Positions 49,224-58,998 are shown, numbered from the stretch's first letter. The stretch is 64,000 nucleotides of DNA from Nitrosospira multiformis (GCA_017306155.1 JAFKJB010000012.1:1-64000); one strand, 5' to 3'. Notes: generated by a model from the sequence alone, not told the origin. Numbers and translations are program-made.

Positions 49224-50252
49224 ATGAGCCGATCAGCTTCCGGTGTCGTTGACATGGAAACGTCCTCGGGCGAAGTGGTCGACGGTTTCGCTGACAAACT
49301 TTCCAGCATCGGCACTGATTTTCGGCGCTGGGACGTTCGTCGCATCGAGGTGCTGCTCGATCTGCCGTTCAGCGACCTGATTCATCGGGCGCAACAGGTT
49401 CACCGTCAACATCACGATCCCAATGGAGTGCAGCTTTCCACGCTGATTTCCGTCAAGACCGGGGGATGTCCCGAGGATTGCGGATATTGTCCGCAGGCAG
49501 CGCGCTATCATACGGCTGTGGAAAATCAGGACATGCTCACGGTTGAAGATGTGGTAGCAGCAGCGACAGCCGCCAAAGCGCAGGGGGCCACGCGGTTTTG
49601 CATGGGTGCAGCATGGCGCGGTCCCAGGGAGCGGGATATGAAAAGCGTGGTGGAAATGGTGAGGGCTGTAAAAGCGTTGGGACTCGAAGCATGCACGACG
49701 TTAGGCATGTTGAAGCCGGGACAGGCGGAACAGCTGCAAGAGGCGGGTCTGGACTATTACAACCATAATCTCGATACATCACCCGAATTTTACGGGGAGA
49801 TCATTACTACCCGCGATTACGAGGACCGGCTCGACACCTTGCAAAAGGTTCGTCATGCAGGTATCAACGTGTGTTGTGGAGGCATTGTGGGCATGGGTGA
49901 ATCGCGCCGCGCCCGCGCCGGACTAATCGCCCAGTTGGCCAATCTCGATCCTTATCCCGAATCCGTTCCTGTCAACCATCTGGTGCAGGTCGAAGGCACG
50001 CCCCTTCACGGGACAGAGGCGCTGGATCCCCTGGAATTCGTGCGCACGATTGCAGTTGCGCGCATTACGATGCCGAAGGCAATGGTAAGGCTATCAGCCG
50101 GAAGGAGAGAAATGTCCGATGCGGTCCAGGCGCTGTGTTTTCTCGCTGGCGCCAATTCCATTTTTTACGGCGATAAACTGCTTACTACCGGCAATCCTGA
50201 AGCCGAACGGGATAAAGCCTTATTTGACAAGTTGGGGCTGCATTCCATATAG
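49224..50252 (+). CDS. bioB: Biotin synthase
   Basis: Radical-SAM enzyme inserting sulfur into dethiobiotin, 342 residues. The cluster motif [18 protein letters not shown] is intact, followed by [30 protein letters not shown] and the [2Fe-2S] region [13 protein letters not shown]. The first 30 residues are a weakly conserved extension. ATG 49224 has aaggatag upstream. It heads the bioB-F-H-C-D group. Confidence 0.97.
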   Translation: MSRSASGVVDMETSSGEVVDGFADKLSSIGTDFRRWDVRRIEVLLDLPFSDLIHRAQQVHRQHHDPNGVQLSTLISVKTGGCPEDCGYCPQAARYHTAVENQDMLTVEDVVAAATAAKAQGATRFCMGAAWRGPRERDMKSVVEMVRAVKALGLEACTTLGMLKPGQAEQLQEAGLDYYNHNLDTSPEFYGEIITTRDYEDRLDTLQKVRHAGINVCCGGIVGMGESRRARAGLIAQLANLDPYPESVPVNHLVQVEGTPLHGTEALDPLEFVRTIAVARITMPKAMVRLSAGRREMSDAVQALCFLAGANSIFYGDKLLTTGNPEAERDKALFDKLGLHSI

Positions 50253-50326
50253 CGGCTCTTTACCCCGATCTCCTTTATTTTCCACTACCCTGCGGCAAAT
50301 GATCTTATCGGGCAACCTCTGCTCGC

Positions 50327-51541
50327 ATGCTCAACGACTCGGATTCAATCCATCAACCGGGTGAAGACCTGCGCGATTACCTGCGCAGCCGTGAAAACCG
50401 GAGCCTGTATCGTTACCGTCTGACACTTGAGAGTCCCCAGGCTCCCCGGGTTACGGTAAGCGGTCGTGAATACCTGGCATTCTGCAGCAATGATTATCTT
50501 GGTCTTGCCAATCATCCCGAACTGATTGCAGCGGTTTGCGAAGGCGCGGCGCAGTATGGCGTGGGAGCAGGTGCTTCCCATCTCGTCAGCGGTCATTCGC
50601 GGGCCCATCATCTGCTGGAGGAAGCGCTGGCCTCCTTTACCCGGTATCCCCGGGCATTGCTGTTTTCCACGGGATACATGGCAAACGCAGGCGTAGTAAC
50701 AGTGTTTACCGATCGGGGCGACGCCATATTCGCGGACAAACTCAATCATGCATCGCTCAATGACGCGGCGCTTCTCTCGCACGCGAGGTTGATCCGTTAT
50801 CCCCATCTGGATCTGGCTGTCCTGGAGCGGCAGCTTGCCGCATCTCAGGCTCGGCGCAAACTCGTAGTATCGGATGCGGTATTCAGTATGGATGGAGATG
50901 TGGTGCCGCTTCCAGGCTTGCTGGGGTTATGCGAAAGATACGACGCCTGGCTGTTGCTCGACGATGCGCATGGGTTCGGAGTGCTGGGCGATCAGGGGAG
51001 GGGGATCCTGGCGCATTTCAATATCAGCTCGCCGCGCATTATCTACATGGGGACACTCGGCAAAGCGGCAGGCGTATCCGGGGCTTTCGTAGCTGCCCAG
51101 GAAGAGATCATCGAAATGCTCATTCAGTGCGCACGAAGCTACATCTATACCACTGCGACTCCGCCGTTTCTGTCTCATGCCTTGCTGAAAAGCCTGGAGC
51201 TGATCGCAGCCGGTACGTGGCGGCGTGAGAAACTGGTGCGACTCACCCGGTTGCTCAAGCAGGAATGCCGTTTGCTGTCCTGGAAACTGCTTCCGTCGGA
51301 TACTCCCATCCAGCCGCTGGTCATGGGAGAGAGTGCCAAGGCTCTGCAGGTCAGCGAAGCGTTGCGCCAGAAAGGTATTCTGGTGACCGCCATCCGACCG
51401 CCTACCGTGCCCGAGGGGACAGCGCGCTTGCGCATCTCGTTATCCAGTTCGCATGATACGGAGGGTGTCATGGAACTGGGCGCGGCATTGCGGAAAATCG
51501 ACCGGGATATGGAATGCGACTACGGAATGACTATGGAATGA
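50327..51541 (+). CDS. bioF: 8-amino-7-oxononanoate synthase
   Basis: PLP enzyme joining alanine to pimeloyl-ACP, 404 residues. It has the substrate loop LAFCSNDYLGLANHPE, GVGAGASHLVSGHSRAHHLLE, the PLP-binding DDAHGFGVLG and the Schiff-base lysine in YMGTLGKAAGVSGAFV. It follows bioB by 74 bases. Confidence 0.97.
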   Translation: MLNDSDSIHQPGEDLRDYLRSRENRSLYRYRLTLESPQAPRVTVSGREYLAFCSNDYLGLANHPELIAAVCEGAAQYGVGAGASHLVSGHSRAHHLLEEALASFTRYPRALLFSTGYMANAGVVTVFTDRGDAIFADKLNHASLNDAALLSHARLIRYPHLDLAVLERQLAASQARRKLVVSDAVFSMDGDVVPLPGLLGLCERYDAWLLLDDAHGFGVLGDQGRGILAHFNISSPRIIYMGTLGKAAGVSGAFVAAQEEIIEMLIQCARSYIYTTATPPFLSHALLKSLELIAAGTWRREKLVRLTRLLKQECRLLSWKLLPSDTPIQPLVMGESAKALQVSEALRQKGILVTAIRPPTVPEGTARLRISLSSSHDTEGVMELGAALRKIDRDMECDYGMTME

Positions 51542-51613
51542 CTGGGCGCCTTTACGCCGGCTATGGCATTCGCCTTGTAAGGGCAAATCCGCGGATGCAA
51601 TGTGGAATGGTGG

Positions 51614-52414
51614 ATGGGCCAGGTGAGCCTTTTCGTTGAATCTCTTGGTGAAGGCCCCGATCTCGTTCTGCTGCATGGATGGGCCATGCATAGCGGAATG
51701 TGGGGAGACGCCCCGGAATTTCTGGCGCAGTATTTCCGCGTGCATCTCATTGACCTGCCGGGCCATGGATTCAGCCAGCCCGCCTCCCTTTATGAAACGG
51801 GAAAAAAAAACAATGTTGGCGAGTGCATGGCTGAGAGGGTGATAGAGGTTCTGCCTTCCGGCTGTGTAATTTGTGGATGGTCGCTGGGCGGCCAACTCGC
51901 CATCGAACTCGCATTGCGCGAACCTGCGCGCGTGAAGAAAATCATATTGACTTCCACTACGCCCAGCTTCGTCAAACGCAAGGACTGGCAATGGGGAATG
52001 GAGGAATTGACATTGAAGGCGTTTGCGGAAAATCTCAAACGAGACTTCAGCACCACCATGAAGCGATTTCTTACCCTGCAGGTAAATGGGGGAGGAGACG
52101 CCGGGAAGGTATTGCCCGAGATGCGAAGACTTTTGTTCGAGCGCAGTGTGCCGGAGACGGAAGCACTGGAAGCGGGGTTACAGATCGTGCTTGCGAACGA
52201 CCTTCGTCGAAAGCTGCGAAACATCGTCCAGCCCGTTTTGCTGATACACGGTGAGAACGACGTCATTGCCTGTCCCGAGGCAGCGGAATGGATGAAGCAG
52301 CAGTTTCAGGATGCCGAGCTAGTCATGCTGCCGGATTGCAGCCATGTGCCGTTCCTGTCCTATCCTGATAAATTCGTTGCGAATATTGTTCGCTTCACAG
52401 ATGAGCTCAAATGA
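51614..52414 (+). CDS. bioH: Pimeloyl-[ACP] methyl ester esterase BioH
   Basis: Alpha/beta hydrolase that removes the methyl group from pimeloyl-ACP methyl ester, 266 residues. The triad is visible: Ser in CGWSLGGQL, Asp in IHGENDVIA, His in DCSHVPFLSYP, plus the oxyanion LLHGWAMHSG. ATG 51614 is preferred; a GTG four codons earlier and a GTG three codons later are alternatives. Its last 14 bases overlap the bioC start. Confidence 0.93.
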   Translation: MGQVSLFVESLGEGPDLVLLHGWAMHSGMWGDAPEFLAQYFRVHLIDLPGHGFSQPASLYETGKKNNVGECMAERVIEVLPSGCVICGWSLGGQLAIELALREPARVKKIILTSTTPSFVKRKDWQWGMEELTLKAFAENLKRDFSTTMKRFLTLQVNGGGDAGKVLPEMRRLLFERSVPETEALEAGLQIVLANDLRRKLRNIVQPVLLIHGENDVIACPEAAEWMKQQFQDAELVMLPDCSHVPFLSYPDKFVANIVRFTDELK

Positions 52415-53324
52415 GTCTGCAGTGAATCACGATCATTTCATCGATAAACGCCGGGTGCGTAAGGCGTTCGAACGGGCTGCACCCTTATATGATCAGGCCG
52501 CGATTCTCCAGCGCGAAGTGTGCGACCGGATGTTATCCCGCCTTGAATACATCAAATATACGCCTGATGTTGTTCTCGATGCGGGAAGCGGCACCGGCTA
52601 TGGCACGCGTAGACTGCTTGAACGCTATCCGGAGGCATCCCTGCTTGCCATCGATATTGCACCGGGAATGCACCGGCAGGCTCGAGGCAGAGTGAATTCC
52701 ACAATCCCGCGCTGGCGCCGACTGCTCGGGGCGGGGTCCAAACAGGGCGCAAACCGGATCCGCTATGTCGCAGGCGATATCGAACAACTGCCGTTGAAAG
52801 ATTCCTGCGCCGGTCTTGCCTGGTCCAACCTGGCACTGCAATGGTGCAATGATCTCAAAAAAACCTTTGACGAGATACGACGCATTCTGCAAACCGGCGG
52901 CTTGTTCATGTTCAGCACTTTCGGGCCCGATACGCTGAAAGAGTTGCGGCAGGCTTTTCGTCAGGTGGATGATTACAGCCATGTCAATCGCTTTACGGAC
53001 ATGCACGACATCGGCGACATGCTGGTGCATAGCGGCTTTGCAACTCCGGTTATGGATATGGAATATATTACGCTCACCTATGACGAAGTAATCGGCGTGA
53101 TGCGCGATCTCAAGGCCATCGGCGCCCATAACGCCACCGGGGCGCGGCCCCGCGGCCTGACCGGAAGAAATGCGTGGCAAAAAGCGGTGGGCCATTATGA
53201 GGCCCTGCGTACAGCGGGAAAATTGCCAGCAACTTTTGAAGTGGTGTATGGTCATGCATGGAAACCGGCGTCCCGAACATCCATTCTTACGCCGGAAACA
53301 CGCCGCCACATCGGTCTGGAATAA
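52401..53324 (+). CDS. bioC: Malonyl-[ACP] O-methyltransferase BioC
   Basis: SAM methyltransferase that starts pimelate synthesis by masking malonyl-ACP, 307 residues. Motif I is VVLDAGSGTGYGTRRL, then LLAIDIAPGM, YVAGDIEQLPL and SNLALQWCNDL. ATG 52401 overlaps bioH; the frame runs back 19 codons further. It and BioH together mark the BioC-BioH pathway. Confidence 0.95.
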   Translation: MSSNESAVNHDHFIDKRRVRKAFERAAPLYDQAAILQREVCDRMLSRLEYIKYTPDVVLDAGSGTGYGTRRLLERYPEASLLAIDIAPGMHRQARGRVNSTIPRWRRLLGAGSKQGANRIRYVAGDIEQLPLKDSCAGLAWSNLALQWCNDLKKTFDEIRRILQTGGLFMFSTFGPDTLKELRQAFRQVDDYSHVNRFTDMHDIGDMLVHSGFATPVMDMEYITLTYDEVIGVMRDLKAIGAHNATGARPRGLTGRNAWQKAVGHYEALRTAGKLPATFEVVYGHAWKPASRTSILTPETRRHIGLE

Positions 53325-53338
53325 GGATATTTCGCTTT

Positions 53339-54019
53339 ATGGGAATGGGAAGCGGGTATTTCGTCACCGGGACAGATACCGGCGTGGGTAAAACGCGCGT
53401 AAGCTGCGCTCTGCTGCATGCCTTTGCTGCCGCGGGAAAAACTGTGGCGGGCATGAAGCCCGTCGCGGCCGGATGCGAAAACGGGACATGGCCTGATGTC
53501 GAATTACTTGCTGCGGCAAGCAGCGTTTCCGCGGAACGCGAGCATATCAATCCTTATGCGCTCGTTCCTCCGATTGCTCCACACATTGCTGCAGACAGGG
53601 CAGGCGTTGAAATCGATCCCGAAGTCATTCGTCAGGCATACCTTGAACTGAGAAAAAGAGCGGACATCGTGATCGTGGAAGGGGCAGGTGGATTTCTTGT
53701 CCCTTTGAACGATCATGAGGACATGGCAGCCATGGTGCAGGCTCTGGATTTGCCGGTCCTGCTGGTGGTGGGGATGCGGCTTGGCTGTATCAACCACGCG
53801 CTATTGACGGCCCATGCCGTTCGAACAGCCAAGCTCTCGCTAGCAGGATGGGTGGCAAACCGGATCGATCCCGAAATGGCGGGGTTCGAGGAGAATATAC
53901 TTGCCCTGGAGCGGCGGCTCGATTGTCCCTTGCTAGGCATATTGCCTTACGATCAGAGTCATGATGCCAGGGATTTGTCGCCCTTGCTGGATATTGCAAA
54001 AATCAGGATAAGCTCCTGA
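53339..54019 (+). CDS. bioD: Dethiobiotin synthetase
   Basis: ATP-dependent ring closure of DAPA to dethiobiotin, 226 residues. The P-loop is GTDTGVGKTRVSCAL, with AGMKPVAAGC and VEGAGGFLVPLND. ATG 53339 has aaggat about 10 bases upstream; ATG 53345 is close and possible. It closes the bio operon; a weak hairpin follows. Confidence 0.95.
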   Translation: MGMGSGYFVTGTDTGVGKTRVSCALLHAFAAAGKTVAGMKPVAAGCENGTWPDVELLAAASSVSAEREHINPYALVPPIAPHIAADRAGVEIDPEVIRQAYLELRKRADIVIVEGAGGFLVPLNDHEDMAAMVQALDLPVLLVVGMRLGCINHALLTAHAVRTAKLSLAGWVANRIDPEMAGFEENILALERRLDCPLLGILPYDQSHDARDLSPLLDIAKIRISS

Positions 54020-54036
54020 TTAATACAGAAATGCGT

Positions 54037-54064
54037 CTCCCGAGGATTTGCTCGGAGTCTTTAT
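54037..54064 (+). terminator. Candidate terminator after bioD
   Basis: ctcccgag and ctcggag pair around the loop gatttg with one bulged base, followed by tcttta. The T tract is short, so the call is moderate. Confidence 0.5.
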
Positions 54065-54101
54065 CAATAGACGAGAATGAGGGTACGTTGATTTATTGCC
54101 C

Positions 54102-54506
54102 TCAGATCATCACGCCTTTTTGCTGAGTGGGCATCTCGAAGTAATTCTTTTCGGGTTGAAATACCATCGTGCCGATGAACAGGCTGACGACCGTGACAAC
54201 GATACTTGCAAAAAAGGCAGTCCAGAATCCGGAAATCCTGAATCCGGGCACGAGTGCCGATACCAGCATCATCATAAGGGCATTGATAACCAGCAAAAAA
54301 AAGCCAAAGGTGATCAATGTCAGCGGGATGGTCAGAATGATGATGACTGGTTTCACGACGGCATTGACCAGGCCCAGCAGCAAAGCGGATATGAACAGAG
54401 ATTTTTTATTGCTGAATGAAATTCCATGAAACATCAGGCTTGCTATCCATAGCGAGAGCGATGTGACGCCCCAATGAGCCAGAAATGCCATCATGTTATC
54501 CAGCAT
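54102..54506 (-). CDS. Four-helix membrane protein of the YvlD / phage-holin-IV family
   Basis: A 134-residue protein with four predicted membrane helices. The family-like segment LLGLVNAVVKPVIIILTIPLTLITFGFFLLVINALM (in part: NAVVKPVIIILTIPLTLITFG) is clear. Function is unknown, and despite the name it is usually chromosomal and not phage-borne. It stands alone, convergent with bioD. Confidence 0.87.
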   Translation of the reverse strand: MLDNMMAFLAHWGVTSLSLWIASLMFHGISFSNKKSLFISALLLGLVNAVVKPVIIILTIPLTLITFGFFLLVINALMMMLVSALVPGFRISGFWTAFFASIVVTVVSLFIGTMVFQPEKNYFEMPTQQKGVMI

Positions 54507-55131
54507 TTTTCAGTCCTGATTTCCAGGGTCATATTTAATTGGTATATGAGCGGCTACCGCCAGATGGACAAGAGAGTTTGGCATGATAGTACATTTGCCC
54601 TTCAGGGGCATCGGCAAATTTTACAGTGATTTGACTGTCGCTTGGGAAGAACGGCTTGCATGGCTAGGCCAAGCGGGTGGCACAGATCTTGCTTATTTAT
54701 TTTTAAAGTGCGGCGTTTCGGTATCGGTTCTGATGGATTGCGGGTCCTGCGGTATTTCCAGCTTCCACAGATATTGTAGGGTGGCGTGAACAGGATTATG
54801 ATGCGGCGTCTTCACCCCCATCATATAAGGGGTAAATCCGGATAATCAATCTGTCATGCGAGCGGACGAGCGATGCCATATGCAAAGCAGCAGGTTGGGT
54901 TGAGAATCGGAATAAAAATTTATTGGCCATGAACGCGCCAGCATTAAACAAATACTCAATGACCACCAGCTAAAGCTGGTGGGATGAGGCGCCGGGGCAG
55001 CGGGCTGAAAGCCCGCGCACCCATGCCCCAGCTTCAAAAGCACATTGTCCAAGCTGGCCAGTAAACTCAACATCCGCAAGAAATGTCGCAGCTAAAGCTG
55101 ACCGGCTAAAGCCGGTGGATTTAACCTTACA
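54507..55131. other. Intergenic region with REP-like palindromes
   Basis: A 625-base stretch without a supported gene. The left part (54507-54960) shows no clear structure. The right part holds four hairpins of one palindrome family (listed separately), the last ending 15 bases before the next gene. Confidence 0.6.
54963..55116. repeat. Cluster of four REP-like hairpins
   Basis: Perfect stems at 54963-54982 (CCACCAGCT/AGCTGGTGG), 55000-55016 (GCGGGCT/AGCCCGC), 55089-55100 (CAGCT/AGCTG) and 55101-55116 (ACCGGCT/AGCCGGT). All share the core GCT-(A/G)AA-GC at the tip. Such GC-rich tips with AA loops resemble REP elements spread by RAYT transposases (inference); no transposase is in view. Confidence 0.75.
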
Positions 55132-57453
55132 ATGGATATTAAAACGGAAAATTCGATGACGTCTTCTGCCGATATTCTTAATGCCCGGATTTTAGTGGTC
55201 GACGACCGGAAAGGGAATGTCGAGCTCCTCCACGGCATGCTTTCGAGCGCCGGCTACACTTCAATCACCAACACCATGAATCCCTGGGAAGTGTGCGATC
55301 TTCATCGCACCAACCGGTATGATCTCATTCTCCTCGATCTGATGATGCCAGGAATGGATGGATTCCAGGTGATGGAATGTTTGAGAGAAATAGAAGCGCA
55401 AATAGAATTGGAAGCAGGATATGAAAGCGGGCTTCAGGTTGAATCTCAAGGTGAGCGTTCCGCTCTTCCTGTCCTGGTAATCACTGCCCAGCCGCAGCAT
55501 AAGGAGAGAGCCTTGCAGGCAGGCGCAAAAGGTTTTATTACCAAGCCTTTTGACCGTCTGCAGATGCTCACCCATATTCACGACGTGCTTGAAATCAGGC
55601 AGTTGCAAAAAAAGCTGCAGAAATTTGCTATGCGCAGCGAAATCCTGCCAGGAGAGAAAATTTTTCCCCGGGAAACTGGAGATTTGTTTGATCAGCTTGC
55701 GGGTAATCTTCCCCAGGTCTTCTGGATATGGGATGTCCATGACAAAACCTTTCGCTATATTAACCCCGAGTGGGAGAAAATGACGGGGCAGCAGGTTGGC
55801 CAGGGAGATAAGCTGGAAACGATTTTCGAACCTGTGCATCCGGAAGACATGGAGCGTGTCCTGCGTGAGGCGGCAAATCTGCCGCTCGGGGGTGTGGACC
55901 ATGATTACCGCTTGTTATTGCCGGATATGTCGATACGCTGGGTCCATTCGCGCACTTTCCCGATCAAGGATTCAGCCGGTGTGCATCGCATCGTGGGTGT
56001 AATGGATGACATCACGCAGCGCAAGGAGGCTGATCAGCAGTTACTGCAGGTTTCCCATTATGATGCGCTTACGCATCTTCCCAACCGCGTCCTGTTCTAT
56101 GAGTCACTCCGAAAGGTAATCAAACAATCTGAAATGAATCACCGGATCGTTTCAGTACTGTTTCTCGATATCGATAACTTCAAAAATATAAATGACACGC
56201 TGGGTTTTGCGCTGGGAGATGAACTGCTGTGTGAATTCAGTCTTCGTTTGCTGGAATGCCTGCGCGTAACCGATATCATCGCGCGCATCGGAGGAGATGA
56301 ATTCGGTTGCATTCTTGTCAGTGCTGACGGTCTGGGGAATGCGGGTGTGGTTGCAAGCAAGATCAGGGAAGCATTGCGCCAGCCCTTCGATTTACGGGGT
56401 CACCAGGTCACGGTAACAGCGAGCATTGGAATCAGTGTGTATCCGATAGATTCGATCGATGCCGATACGCTCGTAAAAAATGGAGATACTGCGATGTACC
56501 GGTCAAAGACGGCGGGCAGGGACACCTATCGCTTCTTTACGCCGGAAATGAATGCCCGCGCAATCGAGAAACTCGACCAGGAAAATGCTTTGCGAAAGGC
56601 ACTCGATCGGGATGAGTTTGTCTTGCATTATCAGCCGAAGGTGGACCTCTCCAGCGGATGGGTCACCGGCATGGAAGCCCTCCTGAGATGGAAGCGGCCG
56701 GAACATGGCGTGGTGGGGCCGCTGGAATTCATTCCAGTCCTCGAACAGACCGGGTTGATTACCCAGGTGGGCGCCTGGGTAATCGAGAGCGTATGCAGGC
56801 AGATTGCGGCGTGGCGGCATGCGGGAGTAGGAGAAATCCCGGTTTCGGTCAATGTTTCGGGAAGACAGTTTTCGCGGAGCACCTTGAACCAGGATGTTAT
56901 TCGGGCAACTCAGGCCAACGGCATCCAGCCCACGCTGCTCGAATTCGAATTGCAGACGGAAAGAGCATTGCGGGAAAACAGCATCGATTCCGATCTGCTG
57001 GAACTGGAACTGACGGAAAGTTCTTTGATGATGCATGCAAAAAAAACAGTAAGTATTCTGCAGAGGTTGAAGGTACTCGGAATCCAGATCTCGATCGACG
57101 ACTTTGGAACCGGTTATTCAAGCCTGTCCTATGTGAAACGATTTCCAATAGATGTGCTGAAGATCGACCGTTCTTTTATCCAGGAGATCACTACAAATTC
57201 CGCCGATGCCGCCATTACGACTGCAATCATCGATATGGCGCACAGCATTCATGTGAGAGTGGTGGCGGAGGGTGTGGAAACTGCCGAACAATTTGATTTT
57301 CTGAAAGGAAGAGGTTGCGACGAAGTGCAGGGTTTCTATTTTTCACCTCCACTCCCGGCAAACGAGATATCCCAATTATTGTTGAGCGGAAGCCGCCGGC
57401 TCAAACCTGCTCCATGCCGGCCCAATGCCGGCGAATCTGCCTGTAATCCTTGA
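55132..57453 (+). CDS. REC-PAS-GGDEF-EAL cyclic-di-GMP regulator
   Basis: Cytoplasmic response regulator, 773 residues. REC (about 19-155) has phospho-acceptor Asp69 in LILLDLMMPGMDG and ends with ITKPFD. A PAS domain (about 190-305) leads into GGDEF with the active motif RIGGDEFG (387-391). EAL follows, with EALLRW (Glu515), VSVNVSGRQF, ELTES, IDDFGTGYSSLSY, KIDRSFI and VAEGVET, all suggesting an active phosphodiesterase. A 20-residue insertion sits before ELTES: LLEFELQTE (602-610) resembles LLELELTES (622-630). No separate histidine kinase is nearby. The start is uncertain; an ATG at 55156 is also possible. Confidence 0.95.
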   Translation: MDIKTENSMTSSADILNARILVVDDRKGNVELLHGMLSSAGYTSITNTMNPWEVCDLHRTNRYDLILLDLMMPGMDGFQVMECLREIEAQIELEAGYESGLQVESQGERSALPVLVITAQPQHKERALQAGAKGFITKPFDRLQMLTHIHDVLEIRQLQKKLQKFAMRSEILPGEKIFPRETGDLFDQLAGNLPQVFWIWDVHDKTFRYINPEWEKMTGQQVGQGDKLETIFEPVHPEDMERVLREAANLPLGGVDHDYRLLLPDMSIRWVHSRTFPIKDSAGVHRIVGVMDDITQRKEADQQLLQVSHYDALTHLPNRVLFYESLRKVIKQSEMNHRIVSVLFLDIDNFKNINDTLGFALGDELLCEFSLRLLECLRVTDIIARIGGDEFGCILVSADGLGNAGVVASKIREALRQPFDLRGHQVTVTASIGISVYPIDSIDADTLVKNGDTAMYRSKTAGRDTYRFFTPEMNARAIEKLDQENALRKALDRDEFVLHYQPKVDLSSGWVTGMEALLRWKRPEHGVVGPLEFIPVLEQTGLITQVGAWVIESVCRQIAAWRHAGVGEIPVSVNVSGRQFSRSTLNQDVIRATQANGIQPTLLEFELQTERALRENSIDSDLLELELTESSLMMHAKKTVSILQRLKVLGIQISIDDFGTGYSSLSYVKRFPIDVLKIDRSFIQEITTNSADAAITTAIIDMAHSIHVRVVAEGVETAEQFDFLKGRGCDEVQGFYFSPPLPANEISQLLLSGSRRLKPAPCRPNAGESACNP

Positions 57454-57703
57454 TCTCCACGACTGGCATCTGGCAGATTCTTCCACTTCCCCCCTGGAAT
57501 GATTTGTTCAGCGGTTCCTTCATCTGCATTGAATATGCTGCGACGATCGTTAATCGCGCGCTCCGCTCAGGCCGAGTGCAAGAGGAAAAGAAGAAGGGGA
57601 GTAATAAATTCGGGATCAGGACGGATAGCGTTACTGTTGGGGCCTGGAACGGGTAAAATAGGTACCTGCTCCTTTCTGTTATCTCTCATAATTTCTTTTG
57701 TTC

Positions 57704-58477
57704 ATGAGCATGCGCTTTGCCTGTTTGGGAAGTGGTTCGCAGGGCAACGCTCTGGTAGTCGAAGCAGGGAACACCCGGTTGTTGCTGGATTGTGGTTTCA
57801 CGCTCCAGGAAACCGTTATTCGCCTCGCCCGGCTCGGTCTCGAACCGGACACGATCGATGCGGTTGTCGTAACCCATGAGCATGGTGATCATATTTGTGG
57901 TGTTGCCCGGTTTGCACGCAAGTTCGGCATTCCTGTCTGGTTGACGCACGGCACGCTGCGCAGTGCGGGAAAAGTGTTCGGAAAATTGTCAGGAGTCAAT
58001 ATCATAGAGGGTTACCAGCGTTTTTCCATCAAGGACATTGAGGTAGAACCTTATCCTGTCCCTCATGATGCCCAGGAACCTGCGCAATTCGTGTTTGGAA
58101 ACGGTTCACTGCGATTGGGCGTATTGACCGATACAGGTTGCTCGACTCCCCATATCGAAGCGGTCCTGAGCGACTGTGACGCTCTGGTGCTGGAATGCAA
58201 CCATGATGCCCGGATGCTGGCAAACAGCGACTATCCGGAAAGCCTGAAGCGAAGGGTGGGGGGGCGTTTCGGCCATCTTGAGAATACTGCGTCGGCAAGT
58301 CTTCTCGCCAGGCTCAACTGCAGCCGCCTGCAGCATGTCATAGCAGCCCATCTGAGCCAGAAGAACAATACACCTCTGCTTGCTCAGGGAATGCTGAGCG
58401 ATGCCTTGAACTGCGAAGCAGCCTGGATTGGCGTAGCCACCCAGGGCGAGGGCTTTGGATGGCGCCAGTTGTTCTGA
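57704..58477 (+). CDS. MBL-fold metallohydrolase, YycJ/WalJ type
   Basis: A 257-residue metallo-beta-lactamase-fold protein. The metal motif is VVTHEHGDHICGV, with FACLGSGSQGNALVVEAG at the N-terminus, PVPHDAQEPAQFVF, LTDTGCSTPHI, ECNHD and HLSQKNNTP. YycJ relatives act on nucleic acids (5'-3' exonuclease proposed). ATG 57704 is chosen over 57710. The upstream 250 bases after the GGDEF-EAL gene show nothing clear. Confidence 0.92.
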   Translation: MSMRFACLGSGSQGNALVVEAGNTRLLLDCGFTLQETVIRLARLGLEPDTIDAVVVTHEHGDHICGVARFARKFGIPVWLTHGTLRSAGKVFGKLSGVNIIEGYQRFSIKDIEVEPYPVPHDAQEPAQFVFGNGSLRLGVLTDTGCSTPHIEAVLSDCDALVLECNHDARMLANSDYPESLKRRVGGRFGHLENTASASLLARLNCSRLQHVIAAHLSQKNNTPLLAQGMLSDALNCEAAWIGVATQGEGFGWRQLF

Positions 58478-58536
58478 CAGGAACAGCAAAATCGGGGAGC
58501 AGCGAGACAACAGAAATAAAACCGGTAAACCAATAA

Positions 58537-58572
58537 AAAGCCGTCCTGGGACGGCTTTCTTTTCTTTTTTAT
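58537..58572. terminator. Bidirectional terminator between MBL gene and lipoprotein 1
   Basis: Perfect stem aaagccgtcc/ggacggcttt with T-rich runs outside on both strands (cttttctttttt to the right, ttttt to the left on the opposite strand). It serves the rightward MBL gene and the leftward small lipoprotein gene. Confidence 0.92.
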
Positions 58573-58589
58573 TACGTTAAAAAGCGGTT

Positions 58590-58772
58590 TTACTTGTCAG
58601 CTTCGCCGGAAGAAGTATCGGATCCGGCAGCAGGCTGATCGGGGGCTGAGGATTCTTGCGACATGATTTTCGCGTGGTTTTCCTTTTCCTGCTCAGGAAG
58701 CGCCTGGTTCGGTTTGCCGCAAGCGGCCATTGTCAGCACTACTGCGGCAGCCAGAAGCGAGAGTCTTATCAT
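58590..58772 (-). CDS. Small lipoprotein 1 of a four-gene array
   Basis: A 60-residue product: signal peptide with lipobox LTMAAC (Cys18), then GKPNQALPEQ and a Ser/Ala/Asp-rich, acidic tail. It shares the C-x-(K/R)-P-x-QALP pattern with the next gene (58999-59316), so the two are paralogs. A good ribosome site (aagaggga) precedes ATG 58772. It ends 18 bases before a strong terminator, so it is probably a single-gene unit. Function unknown; it is likely a lipid-anchored periplasmic peptide. Confidence 0.82.
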   Translation of the reverse strand: MIRLSLLAAAVVLTMAACGKPNQALPEQEKENHAKIMSQESSAPDQPAAGSDTSSGEADK

Positions 58773-58953
58773 TTTATTCCCTCTTGATAGTCTATTTATG
58801 AAATCAACATTCTACATCGGAATGTCTTTGTGCTTCAAGAGACAAGGAGAACAAGGAGGTGGGATCGCTGATGAGCAGCAGGGGAGGTACAGGCATCCGG
58901 CAAGTGCCGTTCGCCTGTTCTATCATCCGGGGGATATCGATTATTTGGAGCAA

Positions 58954-58983
58954 AAAAAAACCATCCGAAAGGATGGTTTTTTT
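58954..58983. terminator. Terminator of lipoprotein 2
   Basis: A perfect 13-bp stem, AAAAAAACCATCC/GGATGGTTTTTTT, with GAAA tetraloop. The long A and T runs make it work in both directions. It lies just beyond the stop of the leftward gene at 58999. Confidence 0.93.
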
Positions 58984-58998
58984 GTCTGGTACCTGGAC

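Noticed and set aside
54846-55079. Leftward 77-codon frame in the REP-bearing gap
   Set aside because: Its codons run through the palindromes and it lacks start signals.
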